A stretch of DNA of 64,000 nt from Diaporthe sp. PMI_573 (lineage: Eukaryota; Ascomycota; Sordariomycetes; Diaporthales; Diaporthaceae), in contig JAJTUP010000014.1 of the NCBI GenBank assembly GCA_021399435.1, positions 558,001 to 622,000 of the forward strand, given 5' to 3'. Position numbers and translations under genes: made by a program. Below, piece by piece: positions 37,201 through 47,673 of this stretch (position 1 is the stretch's first letter; each line of letters starts with the position of its first letter). The notes beneath the pieces were generated by a model, which was not told the origin of the DNA, did no database searches, and saw only the letters and a program-made list of their open reading frames with translations.

Positions 37201-37912
37201 TCCGACACCTCAACATTGGAATCGCTTACGCAGCTCTCGGGCAGTACGATGATGCCAAAATGAATATTGAAAAAGGGCGAGGCTTTGCGATCAAGACGTT
37301 CGGGGCCCAAACACATTATGAGTCAGTGTAAGTTTAAATTCTTTGTCCCGTGCTCGCCGCCAGGAACTCGGCCTGTGGTATGACTTCGTCTCAAATTTGA
37401 TGGTAGGGCCGATTATCAGTTGTCCGAAATAGCGTATCGGCACAATGACTTTGCGGATGCCAAAGCCAAGCTCCGTCGCGCTCTCGAGGTCCAGCGAAGG
37501 ACCAATGGTTCACATCCCGCAACGGGAGCTTCACTATTCAAGCTCGTCTGCGTTGAGCTCAAAGAGAAATTGAACGAAGAAGCTGAGTGAGTTCAATATC
37601 CTCTCAATTCCTGTTTCAGACGAGAGTTCCGAAGTACTGGGCTGATCACAGACTGCCGTATTTAGAGAACATCTGACTGAAGCGCTACTAATTGCACAAT
37701 GCAATGTTCCTTCAAAGGGGGATCTAGGCGATGTGGCACGGATTCAGCGTCGGCTGGCGGAGGTCTACTACAGCAGGGGCAATAACGAAGAGGCGGAAAG
37801 CCTTTATGAAAATGCAGAGACAATCAGGCGAGAACTTCAGGGCGATGAAAGCGATGCATCTGGAGATTCAGAGCGGAGCTATAATCTTCTCGTGGCATGC
37901 TATTTTCGATGA
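34254..37912 (+). CDS. NOD-like receptor: DUF7708-type N-terminus, NB-ARC, TPR repeats
   Basis: Predicted STAND NTPase of the fungal NLR class. Exons 34254-34697, 34758-34974, 35054-35635, 35717-36299, 36434-36769, 36851-37327, 37407-37586 and 37666-37912 join in phase to 1021 residues. An optional extra intron lies at 34329-34370. Residues about 45-200 resemble the DUF7708 domain found before NB-ARC in fungal receptors (KWDEALEISRRDLGPKTF, RRIEPALKPIQ). The NB-ARC has its P-loop at 342-349 (GIGGVGKT), Walker B at about 419-425 (LLIFDNVED), an RNBS-B-like LLVTCRNE and GLPLGLA at 501-507. The rest is tetratricopeptide repeats (for example HNNMELALMSCCRYEDALKS, LNIGIAYAALGQYDDAKMNI). Acceptors were chosen to keep phase and motif spacing. 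The first exon is the least certain part. It converges on a HET gene 293 bases away. The family detects non-self and triggers cell death or immune-like responses; the trigger here is unknown. Confidence 0.85.
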
Positions 37913-37931
37913 ATATTATAGGATGCTCAAC

Positions 37932-38078
37932 CGGTCTTACTTTCTGAGCCTTATTTGAGCTGTCTATTGTCGGATGCTTAAGTAGTCTTGGAACGCGTGA
38001 GACTTGCAAGACTTGTGTGTATATGAAGTTGGCTATCTTGTCTTGAATTCCACTAGTACTTCCGCCTGGTGATATTCC
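37932..38078 (+). repeat. Right copy of the diverged direct repeat
   Basis: Aligns with 28594-28743 in the same orientation, 20 bases past the stop of the NB-ARC gene. The two copies bracket the membrane-protein gene, the transposon and the receptor. Divergence shows the duplication is not recent. Confidence 0.8.
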
Positions 38079-38205
38079 AAACGAAATTGCGATCCCAGCT
38101 TGTAAATAGCACTTATAAGTTATCATATTCACAACTTCCACCATGGACTGCGACAAAGACAGGCGAGTCATATTTAAGTCAGACTAATCGTAAACAGACT
38201 ATTCG

Positions 38206-40287
38206 TCAAGGCTCAGTCTCAACGGGATCCACGAAAGGCTTGTCGCTTATCACGATCTGTTCCACCTCAGAAATTTTGATTTCGCCGAACATCATACCTT
38301 GTATATAGGCCTCTCCAACGAGCTTGAAGCTGTCTCTGTTGGCTTCGGGTCTCAGCACAAGCGGCATGATGGCGTCCTTGAGAATGCACACGACGTCCCC
38401 TGGCTCAGTAACCTGAGGGCCGAGCCCAACGTGGCCGTCCTTGGTGAAGACAAGGCGCCGCCGGGTGCACGCACCTCGCATGGCCTCTTGAAAGCTATGT
38501 GCGTGCCCTAGCTTAGTAGCGATTGGCAGCCCAAGATCTGTCCTGGGCTGGAATAGGTATCTCAGGAGTGGACGGGGATGCCTGCGTATAAGCATGGCGG
38601 GGTCGTACATGAAGGCCAAGAAGTCGGCAAGGTGCTGTTCTCTGTCTTGGATGATACCTCCGAACCAGTCTTTTCCAGCAGTAAGCAGGGTGCTCAGTGC
38701 GTAAAGGAGTTCTGTTGGGTCCGTTTTAGATTTTATAAGTGGGTAGAAGGCCTGTTCCCAGACTTCACAGGCCGTTTCTGGTGACGTATGCCGCCATGCC
38801 TCGGAGTTGTCAAAGATACAAGAGGTACGTTTGACACGCGTTATTTGAGCGCCATATGTAACCAGGTCGAGCCCTCTCACATCGGTCTTGGTCACCGAAT
38901 CCAAGTTCATAGAGGCAGATGGTTCGAAAGTCTTCGGCTCCTGCTCCGCTGGCATTAATGTTCTTGCAAAGTACTGATGCCAGCGTGGGACCCACGATGG
39001 GACCTTGACTAGTGTGTCGTCCGCCACTATTCGTTTTGAGATGTCAGATATCAGTATAGGAAGCTCCTCGTGCTGGACATAAGACAGCAAGCGGAGGGAC
39101 TGAGTCCTGCGGATGATGGCCAAGGAACAATTGATATACGCCTCTGATAGATCCTTTTCGTAATCAGGCTGTAAGAATAGATCGTCGGTATCAGGGTCCG
39201 AGTCTGTTGTTGGTATTCCCAGGATGCCGTATATCTTATCTCGGGGATCTGTTGCCATGAACGGCCTGGTGAGCGTGAGGAGTTGCAGGAAGGAAATATG
39301 CTGCCGACTCTTATTTATATGGGATAACCCATACATCAGACAGGCATTGTTTATGCCAATCAAGGCACTATCCTCATAATGAAAGACTTGCGCTTTCACA
39401 TCGCGGATCCATGTCGCCGCAAACCCAATGTGTTCCCATGGCATAGAGAGCTTCCCAAGCATGACTTGAGCGGATGGAGCTAGGATTGCCTCTTGCAGAC
39501 ACCAAACTCGCCAGAACCACGAGCTCTTATAAAGCCGCCCGACTGCGGCCCAGATCTCCCTATTTTCTGGCGGTGGCACTGCTGGGAAATTGCGCCGATT
39601 TATCTGGCTAATGACATCGGATAGAGAACTGGTTCCACAACCAGTTTCGTCATCATCTCCCAGCCAGATGACAACCCTTGTCGCTCTTTGGAATATTCTC
39701 CGCATCAGTCGCACCTGGTGGCTCTTCTCCTCCTCATCTGCCTGGTTTATACAGATAGCGTCAGCCCAGATGAAGCGATGGTCGGAATGGTGTCGCAGCT
39801 TTTTCAAAGCCCCATGGAGTCTTTGCGGGACATCAACAGCGTAATCGACTTGACTCTCGCTGACAATGATCACAGCGTTGTCGGACCTGTCTCCCCAAAC
39901 ATATGAGATGGCTTCGTAAGGCCGGCTGTCTAATGAGCAGGGTTCCAAATGTATCCGAATGGGGTCATCTCGCTGTCCAGGAAGTAGATGAATCATACGG
40001 ATATGATTAGATTCATCATTGAAGGGCGTGTAACGATACTTCGATGAGCCGCCATGTCGTAGCTTCTGTCGTGGATGGCTCTTGGCAGCACTGGCCTCCC
40101 GTCCTGCTTCGAACTTAACTGCCCCGACCGCAAACCAGCTTTCGGGGATCTGCTTGGGACGCATGATGATATCGACCCATGGCGGTTGATATTTTTCAAT
40201 CTCACTGCGGAAGTCAAAGTCATGGGAGAGTTCGTTGCTCATAATCTCAAGACATTCATGCATCTCGAATGGGGTGTCCGTAGTCAT
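38206..40287 (-). CDS. HET-domain (heterokaryon incompatibility) protein
   Basis: Single-exon gene of 693 residues from the ATG at 40287; the frame is open for 21 codons further upstream but without an ATG. The HET domain (PF06985) begins at about residue 124 with YEAISYVWGD. It continues with VPQRLHGALKKLRH, FIWADAICINQAD (about 172-185), RRIFQRATRVVIWLGDDD and WFWRVWCLQEAI. The C-terminal half has the usual fungal HET-protein features: a DPRDKIYGILG motif and a final segment with FTKDGHVGLGP and GDVVCILKDA. HET domains are related to TIR domains and trigger cell death in vegetative incompatibility when paired with a recognition partner. No NB-ARC, ankyrin or WD repeats are fused to it, so any partner must be separate. 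The convergent NB-ARC gene is the obvious candidate by position only. Confidence 0.92.
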   Translation of the reverse strand: MTTDTPFEMHECLEIMSNELSHDFDFRSEIEKYQPPWVDIIMRPKQIPESWFAVGAVKFEAGREASAAKSHPRQKLRHGGSSKYRYTPFNDESNHIRMIHLLPGQRDDPIRIHLEPCSLDSRPYEAISYVWGDRSDNAVIIVSESQVDYAVDVPQRLHGALKKLRHHSDHRFIWADAICINQADEEEKSHQVRLMRRIFQRATRVVIWLGDDDETGCGTSSLSDVISQINRRNFPAVPPPENREIWAAVGRLYKSSWFWRVWCLQEAILAPSAQVMLGKLSMPWEHIGFAATWIRDVKAQVFHYEDSALIGINNACLMYGLSHINKSRQHISFLQLLTLTRPFMATDPRDKIYGILGIPTTDSDPDTDDLFLQPDYEKDLSEAYINCSLAIIRRTQSLRLLSYVQHEELPILISDISKRIVADDTLVKVPSWVPRWHQYFARTLMPAEQEPKTFEPSASMNLDSVTKTDVRGLDLVTYGAQITRVKRTSCIFDNSEAWRHTSPETACEVWEQAFYPLIKSKTDPTELLYALSTLLTAGKDWFGGIIQDREQHLADFLAFMYDPAMLIRRHPRPLLRYLFQPRTDLGLPIATKLGHAHSFQEAMRGACTRRRLVFTKDGHVGLGPQVTEPGDVVCILKDAIMPLVLRPEANRDSFKLVGEAYIQGMMFGEIKISEVEQIVISDKPFVDPVETEP

Positions 40288-42329
40288 TGATAAGTTGTGC
40301 GGGGCTCCGAAGCATAAGTTCGGAGTCAAATTACCAGATAGCAGTTTCAAAGGTCAGGATAGGACTATCGTCTGCTTTGACATTCAATGAGCGCGTTGTG
40401 ACTTTGATGAGAGTGGTGGGGAGGCATCCAGACGAAAAGGTTGTGCTTTCCGTCCGGCTGAAGTCAAGCCAAGTTGTTAGACCAGGTGCCACAAAGGGAG
40501 GGGTCATGTGTAAAAACTAAATCGGGATTGGTATGATGTTGTGCACCACAGGATTTGAGGAAAGGACCTGCCTTACTTGATTAGAATAGTAATCTCATCT
40601 TTTGCTTTCTGAATATGACAGACGTACAGGACGTCTCGCTGAGGACCAACTTGGTCAATCATAGGCGTGTCAGACTGGCTGGCATGAACTGGATCACCAC
40701 CAAAATATATTTTCAAATCAATTGAACAGACCCACGATTATAAGCTCCGCGGAGCAAATGCTCCAATTCGGGTATTCGGCTCGAGCGCTCTCATATCAAT
40801 GTTGGCCACCGAAGCCGAGTTCATAGGGCCGCATGGTCAAAGGCCTTCCGCTCCTGCCACGGTAGCCCTCATATTCTTGCAAAAAAAGAGTTGGCCTTTT
40901 TTATCCTGTTTAATTATACTTTGTTTAGCGTTGGCGAAGAGTAACAGGATATTTGCACTAGATCTGGGTGGGGAAATTACACTCGTGTGGTGAGGTTTTG
41001 GCGCCAGCTGCACCAGCAGTGGGCGAACATCGGCCAGCCCGCAGGTAGTAATGGACTGAAAACCCAACAGGCCCCAGTCACTGCAGGTCACATTATAGCC
41101 TTCTAGCCCTGTATCGCGACTCCACTGCCAGCCAAGCCTCCTGTGTGCGGGCATTGCGGACCGTCGATGCCCGCCGACCGGTTCCAGGCGTGATATCACC
41201 TGCGTCGACAGGTGCATGCTCTGCCCCATGGTGGATACCCCTGCGGTCAATCCCCATTAAGCATTTTTACTGACGGTATTTTGCAATTTAATGATGGACT
41301 TACACTGCAGATGATGCTAGCGATATATAAAGTATATAAGTGTACGTGGACAAATGTTGCTCCCCCGGTACGTATTGAGTCCGGGACTTGTTACATTCGA
41401 GAGGTCGTTCTTGTACTTCAATCTAATCCCCGGCCGGGCGTGGACCAAGACAACATCTTCAACGATTGCAAACTCAGAGTAGCAATGCATCTCGGCACGA
41501 GAGCATATACCGAACAGGCCCGCCTGCCGGCAATATCCCGCCATCTCCATAACGGTCCCAACCCCCCTGGCTCCTTATCCCGTCAACAGCTGGCTGTATC
41601 CGCGTCTCACTCTCAGCTACCAGGAATCTCATCCCGGCGTCAGTTGCCAGCGTCCTCCTCACCGCACAGCTTTCCCACGATAGACGGCGCTTAAGGGGCC
41701 GGTACTTGGCACTCTGAGCCCTCCCGTGGTGCTTTGATTGGGTCACTCGTTGGTGCACTGCCCGCCCTCCCCCATGGAGAGAGAACTAGACCCCCGACCT
41801 ACTGACCAGGTTCTCCGTCTTGTCCAAACGTCACTTACGCCGTGGGGCAGTACGCTCTTGCCCGCCCTTCTCCCTCCTTTAAGAACCCCACCTCCCCCCC
41901 CCCAACTTGAATCCGTGGACTTCTGCCTCCGCTTGTCATTTCACTCTGACCCTTGTACTGTGACTCAAATCCCAGCGTGAAGCTCTGTCTACAGTTGAAC
42001 CCTCCGATCGTTGGCCATAATAGCTGTTAAACCTGCCTGTCAAACAGTTCGTGTGTCTAGTGTCTACAGCGCGGGACGGTGTGGTGCAGCTTCCACAACA
42101 TTCTCTATCCCACGCTGTAGACCATCTCGCCTTCATCTCTTGCGAACACCGCACACAAAGCCTGTACCTGCTTCTTGTCCTGCTCTGCCTTTGCTATAGC
42201 TCCCGAAGCTGACTTGGTGTTTACTCCGAAGCTTCCATTACGGACTAGCGACTACTTGCCGTGCAACGCCACCGAGCCATACAGCTCATCACCTTACCAC
42301 ACCGTCAGAACGTCAAAGGGGGCCACGTG
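40288..42329. other. Divergent promoter region between HET and metalloprotease genes
   Basis: No intact gene. The left half is AT-rich and carries a fragment of an older HET gene copy at about 40771-40881. TATA-like stretches lie at about 41321-41340. The right half, from about 41730, is C/T-rich with a run of C residues near 41890-41900 and is the likely promoter and leader of the metalloprotease gene. Confidence 0.5.
40771..40881 (-). pseudogene. Relic fragment of a second HET gene copy
   Basis: About 110 bases align without large gaps to 38861-38970 inside the intact HET gene, in the same orientation. Shared blocks include GTTCATAG, CGAGC-CTCTCA, GCTCCTGC and TTCTTGCAAA. In the intact protein this corresponds to the segment around ARTLMPAEQEPKTFEPSA. 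No open frame is left around it, so it is a degraded remnant of a tandem duplicate. Confidence 0.7.
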
Positions 42330-43827
42330 ATGGAGGGAGTCCCGCCCGTTGTAAGTAAACACGCCCGTATATCTGACCTATCATCTCTTGATCGTTATAT
42401 CTGACTCTGTATGACCTCTACAGCTCGAGACCACCACCACCCAACCTGTGCTCCATGGCGTCGACTTTGAATATATACAAGAATCAGACGGCGACAGCTC
42501 CGCTAGCAGCGAGTCTGATTACATCGATGAGCAGACCGAAGCCACAACTGTCGACGATGCCGACAATATCGATAGGACCTACTCCCATGGCCCCAAGCTC
42601 AGTTGCGACGCCCATGACCAAGACCTGCACAAGCTTCATCTGACTAGCACAATATACGATGGGCAGGAGAACTTAGCCCCAGGCACCTGTGTCGAAGGGC
42701 AGAGCTTCAATTATAGCGAGGTTATCGATGCCCCGCTAGGTTCCACCGGAATGGTGACAGACAAGGATCAGCTTGCCATTAAGCTCGAGCAAGACGCCGG
42801 GTCGGGCCGCCACTACCACCAGCTCGGGACTAGTAATAAGACACTTGACCCTGGCGAGGAGGAAGCCATCGATATCCGACCCAACCTGGAGTTGATCCGG
42901 AATGAAGTGAAGGTATCATGGGCAAACCCTGAAGAGAGCACTTCTGAGGCCAAATTGGTCATCCGACGACTTGAGGAGCTCATCAAGCTCCCAGATCGGA
43001 CCATCAGCAGCCACTCACACGTGCAGGTGACCAATGCTCCCTCCCATGGCACGAGCTTGGTATCTGGGCCTGTCATGGCCGCTATGAGCGAGGAAGAGCT
43101 TGCCGCACATATCAACACTTCCGACGACAACCACCCACCAACGGAAGAAGACTGGATACTCTCTGCGCCGCCAACCAACGCTGCGTTACAGATCCGCCTG
43201 AACGTTGTCCATGGAAAGATCCACCGCCTGATGTCAACCACCGGCAACATCGATTTCAACGTGGACATCGCCAGCTTCGCCAACGCGCACATCGAGCCAC
43301 CTTTAGTCCACCATGTCATAGAAGCTGCGCGCTATGTGGCCCAGGAGTTCACGAGGTTGAGAGTTGGTATCACCTTTGCCTATGAGCCGAGCTCGCGCCG
43401 CGAGGTCTTCTGCATCCGGTGTGACCCCAGCCTCCCTTTTCCGACCCTCGCACAGGCTTTCTTCCCTAGCCAACACCGCGGGCCGAGGGGCTGGCACTTG
43501 CGGATCTCACCTTTCGCGCTCCACCCTTGTCACTTTCAGGAGAACCCTCGGCACATGGTCGGAACCCTTGCGCACGAGTTCATGCACATCTTGGGCTTCC
43601 GTCATTATAACGCAGGGTCCGTTGAAGACGGGACACAGCTGAGGTCTGTGTTGTGGCCCAACACGATCGACGGCAACCCGGACTCCATCATGGTCACTAC
43701 GGCACACAACTATCTTTGGTTCTCTGCTGAGGACAAAATGGTTCTTCGTGAGCTTTACTCGAGATGCAACGGAGATTTGGTCCGTGGTCGCGAGATTAGG
43801 GATGTAGACGCGCATAATGGGCGTTAG
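42330..43827 (+). CDS. Metzincin-type zinc metalloprotease without signal peptide
   Basis: Exons 42330-42350 and 42424-43827 join in phase to 474 residues. The zinc-binding motif HExxHxxGxxH is complete at 391-401 (HEFMHILGFRH), and a Met-turn candidate is Met430 in NPDSIMV, so this is a metzincin-like catalytic domain at about residues 270-460. The first 240 residues are acidic and look disordered (ESDGDSSASSESDYIDEQTE). They could be an inhibitory or regulatory region; I see no cysteine switch. There is no hydrophobic N-terminus, which argues for an intracellular enzyme, unlike secreted matrixins and astacins. The 21-base first exon is supported by a GTAAGT donor and a CTACAG acceptor. Substrate unknown. 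It sits in the island with the HET and NB-ARC genes. Confidence 0.82.
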
Positions 43828-45306
43828 AGATCATTCAGAATAGACTGTCATCAAGAGGGGGGAAGTGCAAACTTGATATGCCATATTGACTTATGTATAT
43901 ACCACTATATTAGATAATGACGCCATGAATGAATGAACGGTTCTGCTATCTTCATTGTACACACACCCTCGTGCCGAAAAGTGCAAGATCAATTAGCTCT
44001 CTGAGGTATCCGGACTCGCGGTCGGATGTCTTAGCAGAGCGGCTAGATCTATAATTCCATAATTCCCTTGCTTTTTTGAAGGAAAAATGTCCTCGCCCAT
44101 TGAGAAAAGGAATACTACAAAGCATCATCACTTTGAATATGAAGGGCATGCAAATGTAGCTTAAACACTTGAACAAGCTTGCATTGCATTGCATTGGCGT
44201 GCACAAATATCGGGGCGGTTATGTGTAATTATGGACCTGATTAGGATTGGTAGCAACATCTGCCTCACTTGATTGACCTCTAAGGAGCAATTCGGTTCCT
44301 AATTTCTAGACATTACGGCCTAAAGTATGTCTGACTGCGCGTCGTCAACAATTCTCAGACATAGACGTGAGGATGGTATGAGGTTACAACAAAAAAATGT
44401 AATTTCGATTCCATTCGAACTCATAATAGCAGGCTCTACAGAGCGTATGGAATAGTAACGCAGAGTCTTGCTCAAACTTATGTCTCAATTTGCGACAGAA
44501 TAGTGCCACTCGATGGTGTTCAGGTTGCAACGCCTATGGGGCTGAAATACGATTTCTTGAATCAGCTAGAACATAGCCCCCACGAGAATTTCCGTCGCGA
44601 GACAAGTACCATCCATGTCTTCGTTCGGATCAGGAAAGTCAGGTACGACGATTTCCTAGTACATTCCAAGTGCTTATAGAGCTGCGTCACTGTGTGATGG
44701 GACGACCTATAGCTCTATAGGAGCAAGTGTACGGGTTGAAATGAAACCACTTATTATATGTACATTAGTAGATATAAGTTGATCTCTTTAATCTGGGTTT
44801 GTGATTGGTATACTTAAGATATTGTGAACCTTGTTGCGGGTATGGGTCGCCACATTTGGCCTGGTGAGTGTGATTGCTAGTTGAAGGAGGGAATCATGCT
44901 GCTGCCGCTCATTTGTGTACGAATGTAGCAGCGCAAGAACAGAAGACTGCCTTGTATTATGCAGAGCGTTCTGGACAGTTCAGACCTTTATAATCTCGAG
45001 TTACGTACAGCGGCATAGGACGCCGTCTTATAGACGAGGTGACTGTGTGGCGACCACTGCAAAGATTCGAGGGTGCCTTATTGACAGAAGACTCGCAGCT
45101 GGCGGCTACCAGGCCACGGCATCACCCCATAACTACACACTACCTAGGTAGAGAACAGCGGGCCAGCGTGGGCCTTCTTAGAAACCGATACCAACAACCC
45201 CTGCTAATGAGAAATACTCTTCTGCGTGCGCTTCCACACAGGAGGCACATTTTCTTTTAAGAAAGGGCACCTTATGTAGGAACAAAGCACAGTAAATGAA
45301 CTCAAG
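43828..45306. other. AT-rich intergenic stretch
   Basis: No gene found on either strand; frames are short and AT-rich. It contains a small GCATT repeat near 44179-44194. It lies beyond the 3' ends of the two flanking convergent genes. Confidence 0.5.
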
Positions 45307-46324
45307 TCACCAATCATGTTCAGATTGGAATACACCATCTAGGAACACTCGCTTGTGGCGAGACCGTCGAATAGCATGCAATCGATAGGCAAATAGAACG
45401 CCTGCGGGCCGGTCCAACCATGACTCTCTTGGGTCTGCAGACCTCGATTCTGCGCCCGATTTGCTTGTGCTTTCATACATTTGAAACCCCTTTGCGACCT
45501 TGAGACTTGTCACCAAGTATACAGTCTGTGCACCGTCGAAATTGACGAACAGACTCTGTAGCTGCTCCGCCACGTAAGCATGCGTTGGTAGGAAGGACGA
45601 AGTGGTGAGAGCGTCCACGACCATGTCGTTCTTTAGTGTTTGTTCGGAAATTAGAGTTCTTCTGACACTTTCCACAGAAATCCGTGTATGAACCTCAGTC
45701 GCCTCCCGGGCTTCCTGTTCAGGTATGTCGCAGTCTACTTCAATCCGAGACAATGGATCGAAAGGTTCCGTTAAGATCGCCCCCAAGGAGAGACAGTCAG
45801 GGCCGTGCCTGAATGGGCAGCATAACATAAACTCTTCGGGCGTGACATGAAGCCAGTGAAAGAGTGTGTTCTCAGCCAGTCTCCACTTGAACGGCCACAC
45901 GAAATGCTGCACGGCCGAGAGTTGCGGCCGCGACAACAAGCGAGATAATTTGTCCCACTGAGTTGATCGGCGACGGGGAACCCAGGTTGAAGTTGGATAT
46001 TGTTGACCGCACCGCACTCATTGAGGTCAGGCTGAAGACCCCATGCGCTGCGTACATCATCGTAACAGTGACCGGGTACTCTTTGAAACAGGCGACTTGT
46101 CCGGCCTGGCGGCGATACACGTAGGTGACCTTGCGGAGTCGGATAGATCGACTTGCATATTTTTCACTGCTAGTTCTCTTGTCTTGAGCGTGGTTTCCGA
46201 CTGGATCCGGCCGGTCGCTGTTACTGGCGTCGGCTTCTTGCCTCATTCCTGGAAGCAGACCAATTTGCAGCTCTGCATCCACTGTATCCATATTCTTCGT
46301 CGGGCGCTCCGACTTCTCTGCCAT
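45307..46324 (-). pseudogene. One-TM conserved fungal protein with an apparent frameshift
   Basis: From the ATG at 46324 a frame runs 150 codons and includes an N-terminal hydrophilic part and a hydrophobic helix (SVGQIISLVVAAATLGRAAF), then meets a stop at 45872. An overlapping frame shifted by one base carries on from about 45900 to 45307. It starts with VWPFKWRLAENTLFHW and ends with a domain containing TVYLVTSLKVAKG and GVLFAYRLHAI. That last pattern recalls uncharacterised fungal proteins. No GT-AG intron of workable length joins the frames while keeping the helix, so a one-base indel near 45895-45905, real or a sequencing error, is the simplest reading. If intact, the protein would be about 335 residues. 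Function unknown. Confidence 0.55.
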
Positions 46325-47673
46325 GTGGAACTTTGGCGAGTTGTAAAGATGTTGATGTTGTAGCAGGGTCTTCGCTGTTGGGCGAATCAGCCTTAGCTCC
46401 CTCCATCTGAATGTACTGCAATGTCAAATCGCCTGCCATTGAAGTACATCTTCACGAGCTTTTGACTTCAGGAAAAATCGATGATATCTGGAAACCGTGA
46501 TACAAGGTTTGGTACGGTTGCTATAGTGTTGCCACTAAAATCCCAATACTAATGGGATTCTTGATTATTTCAGCTGGGTGCTTGTGTGGTAGTAAGAGCA
46601 CAGCGTAGTGATATTACTCCGTTGGACAATGTTTTCCAAAAAGAATACTCTGGCCAAGACTCATAAAATAGATGCATGAAATACTGTGCCGTCATCATAC
46701 TGGTAGATAGATCTTGATCCTTGGATACTCAGGGTGCAAGCCACTTTGGCAAGGGAATCATAGGTGTTGTTGTTAAGCCTGTGTTCATTTGTCACGCACA
46801 AAAGCAGCTGCCAATGCGCTGTGCATTGGCTACCCTATATCGTGACATCATTACTTCATGAGAGATCCAAGAGTGATTCCAATCGGAATATGAGCCGAGA
46901 ATATCCGGCCACCGTTTCACGTACGGCATCCCGGCTGAGCCTTGCTATGCAAAGTTGTGTCGCACAGCACATCATATAATGAACACTGACAACACGATCT
47001 GTCTACTACGAGTAATATCATGCTTTTTCAGTCTCTGTTGACATCAAAATTAGTAGCATGGAGAATTCGATAAAAATTATCGACACAGTCTCTCTTGGGC
47101 CGATCTGAAGGCAAAGATAAAACCATAGTAACTGCTCTTCCAGGGGCATGCGCAGACAAACATAATCTGCGGCTCAAAACCATTCTTAATTTAACTTCAG
47201 AGATAAGACCCCACCTCTCGGATATTGTGACCGAGAATGGTTACTCGTGGCGTTGCCTTGCACAACGCCGTGCTCCTCCTTTGTGTTACCCGAACAGCAT
47301 ACTCTAACGCCCCCAAGGAACAGCCGTCACGGAGCAGCATGCAGTGGTACCGCAGGCAATCCTGTATGAATCCTTCGGCACTGAGTGCTTTCTGATTTGC
47401 CTTGCGCAAGTATGCCATGGAAATATGGGCGTACGGATCGTCAAGGCGAGTGCGAGTTCGCCAAATGCTCGATTAGAAATCTCGACCGTGTAACATTGAG
47501 GGAAGGCTGGGTGAAAGTATTTGAGCCGGGACCGCTACACTGATATCCTCAGACTGGAGCGTTTGTCCTTTTTCTGTCTCTCCACGGTCACCAGGTTGCC
47601 AGCCCAGTTCTGCCCCCAAGTAATATACAGCATACTTGAGTATATGACACCTACGACGAGAGTGCAACTGACC
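46325..47673. other. Intergenic region, right edge of the island
   Basis: Nothing supported. It contains the divergent upstream regions of the frameshifted one-TM gene and the rhodopsin-domain gene. A short frame upstream of 46324 in another phase (from 46439) is probably a shadow or leader. Confidence 0.5.
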
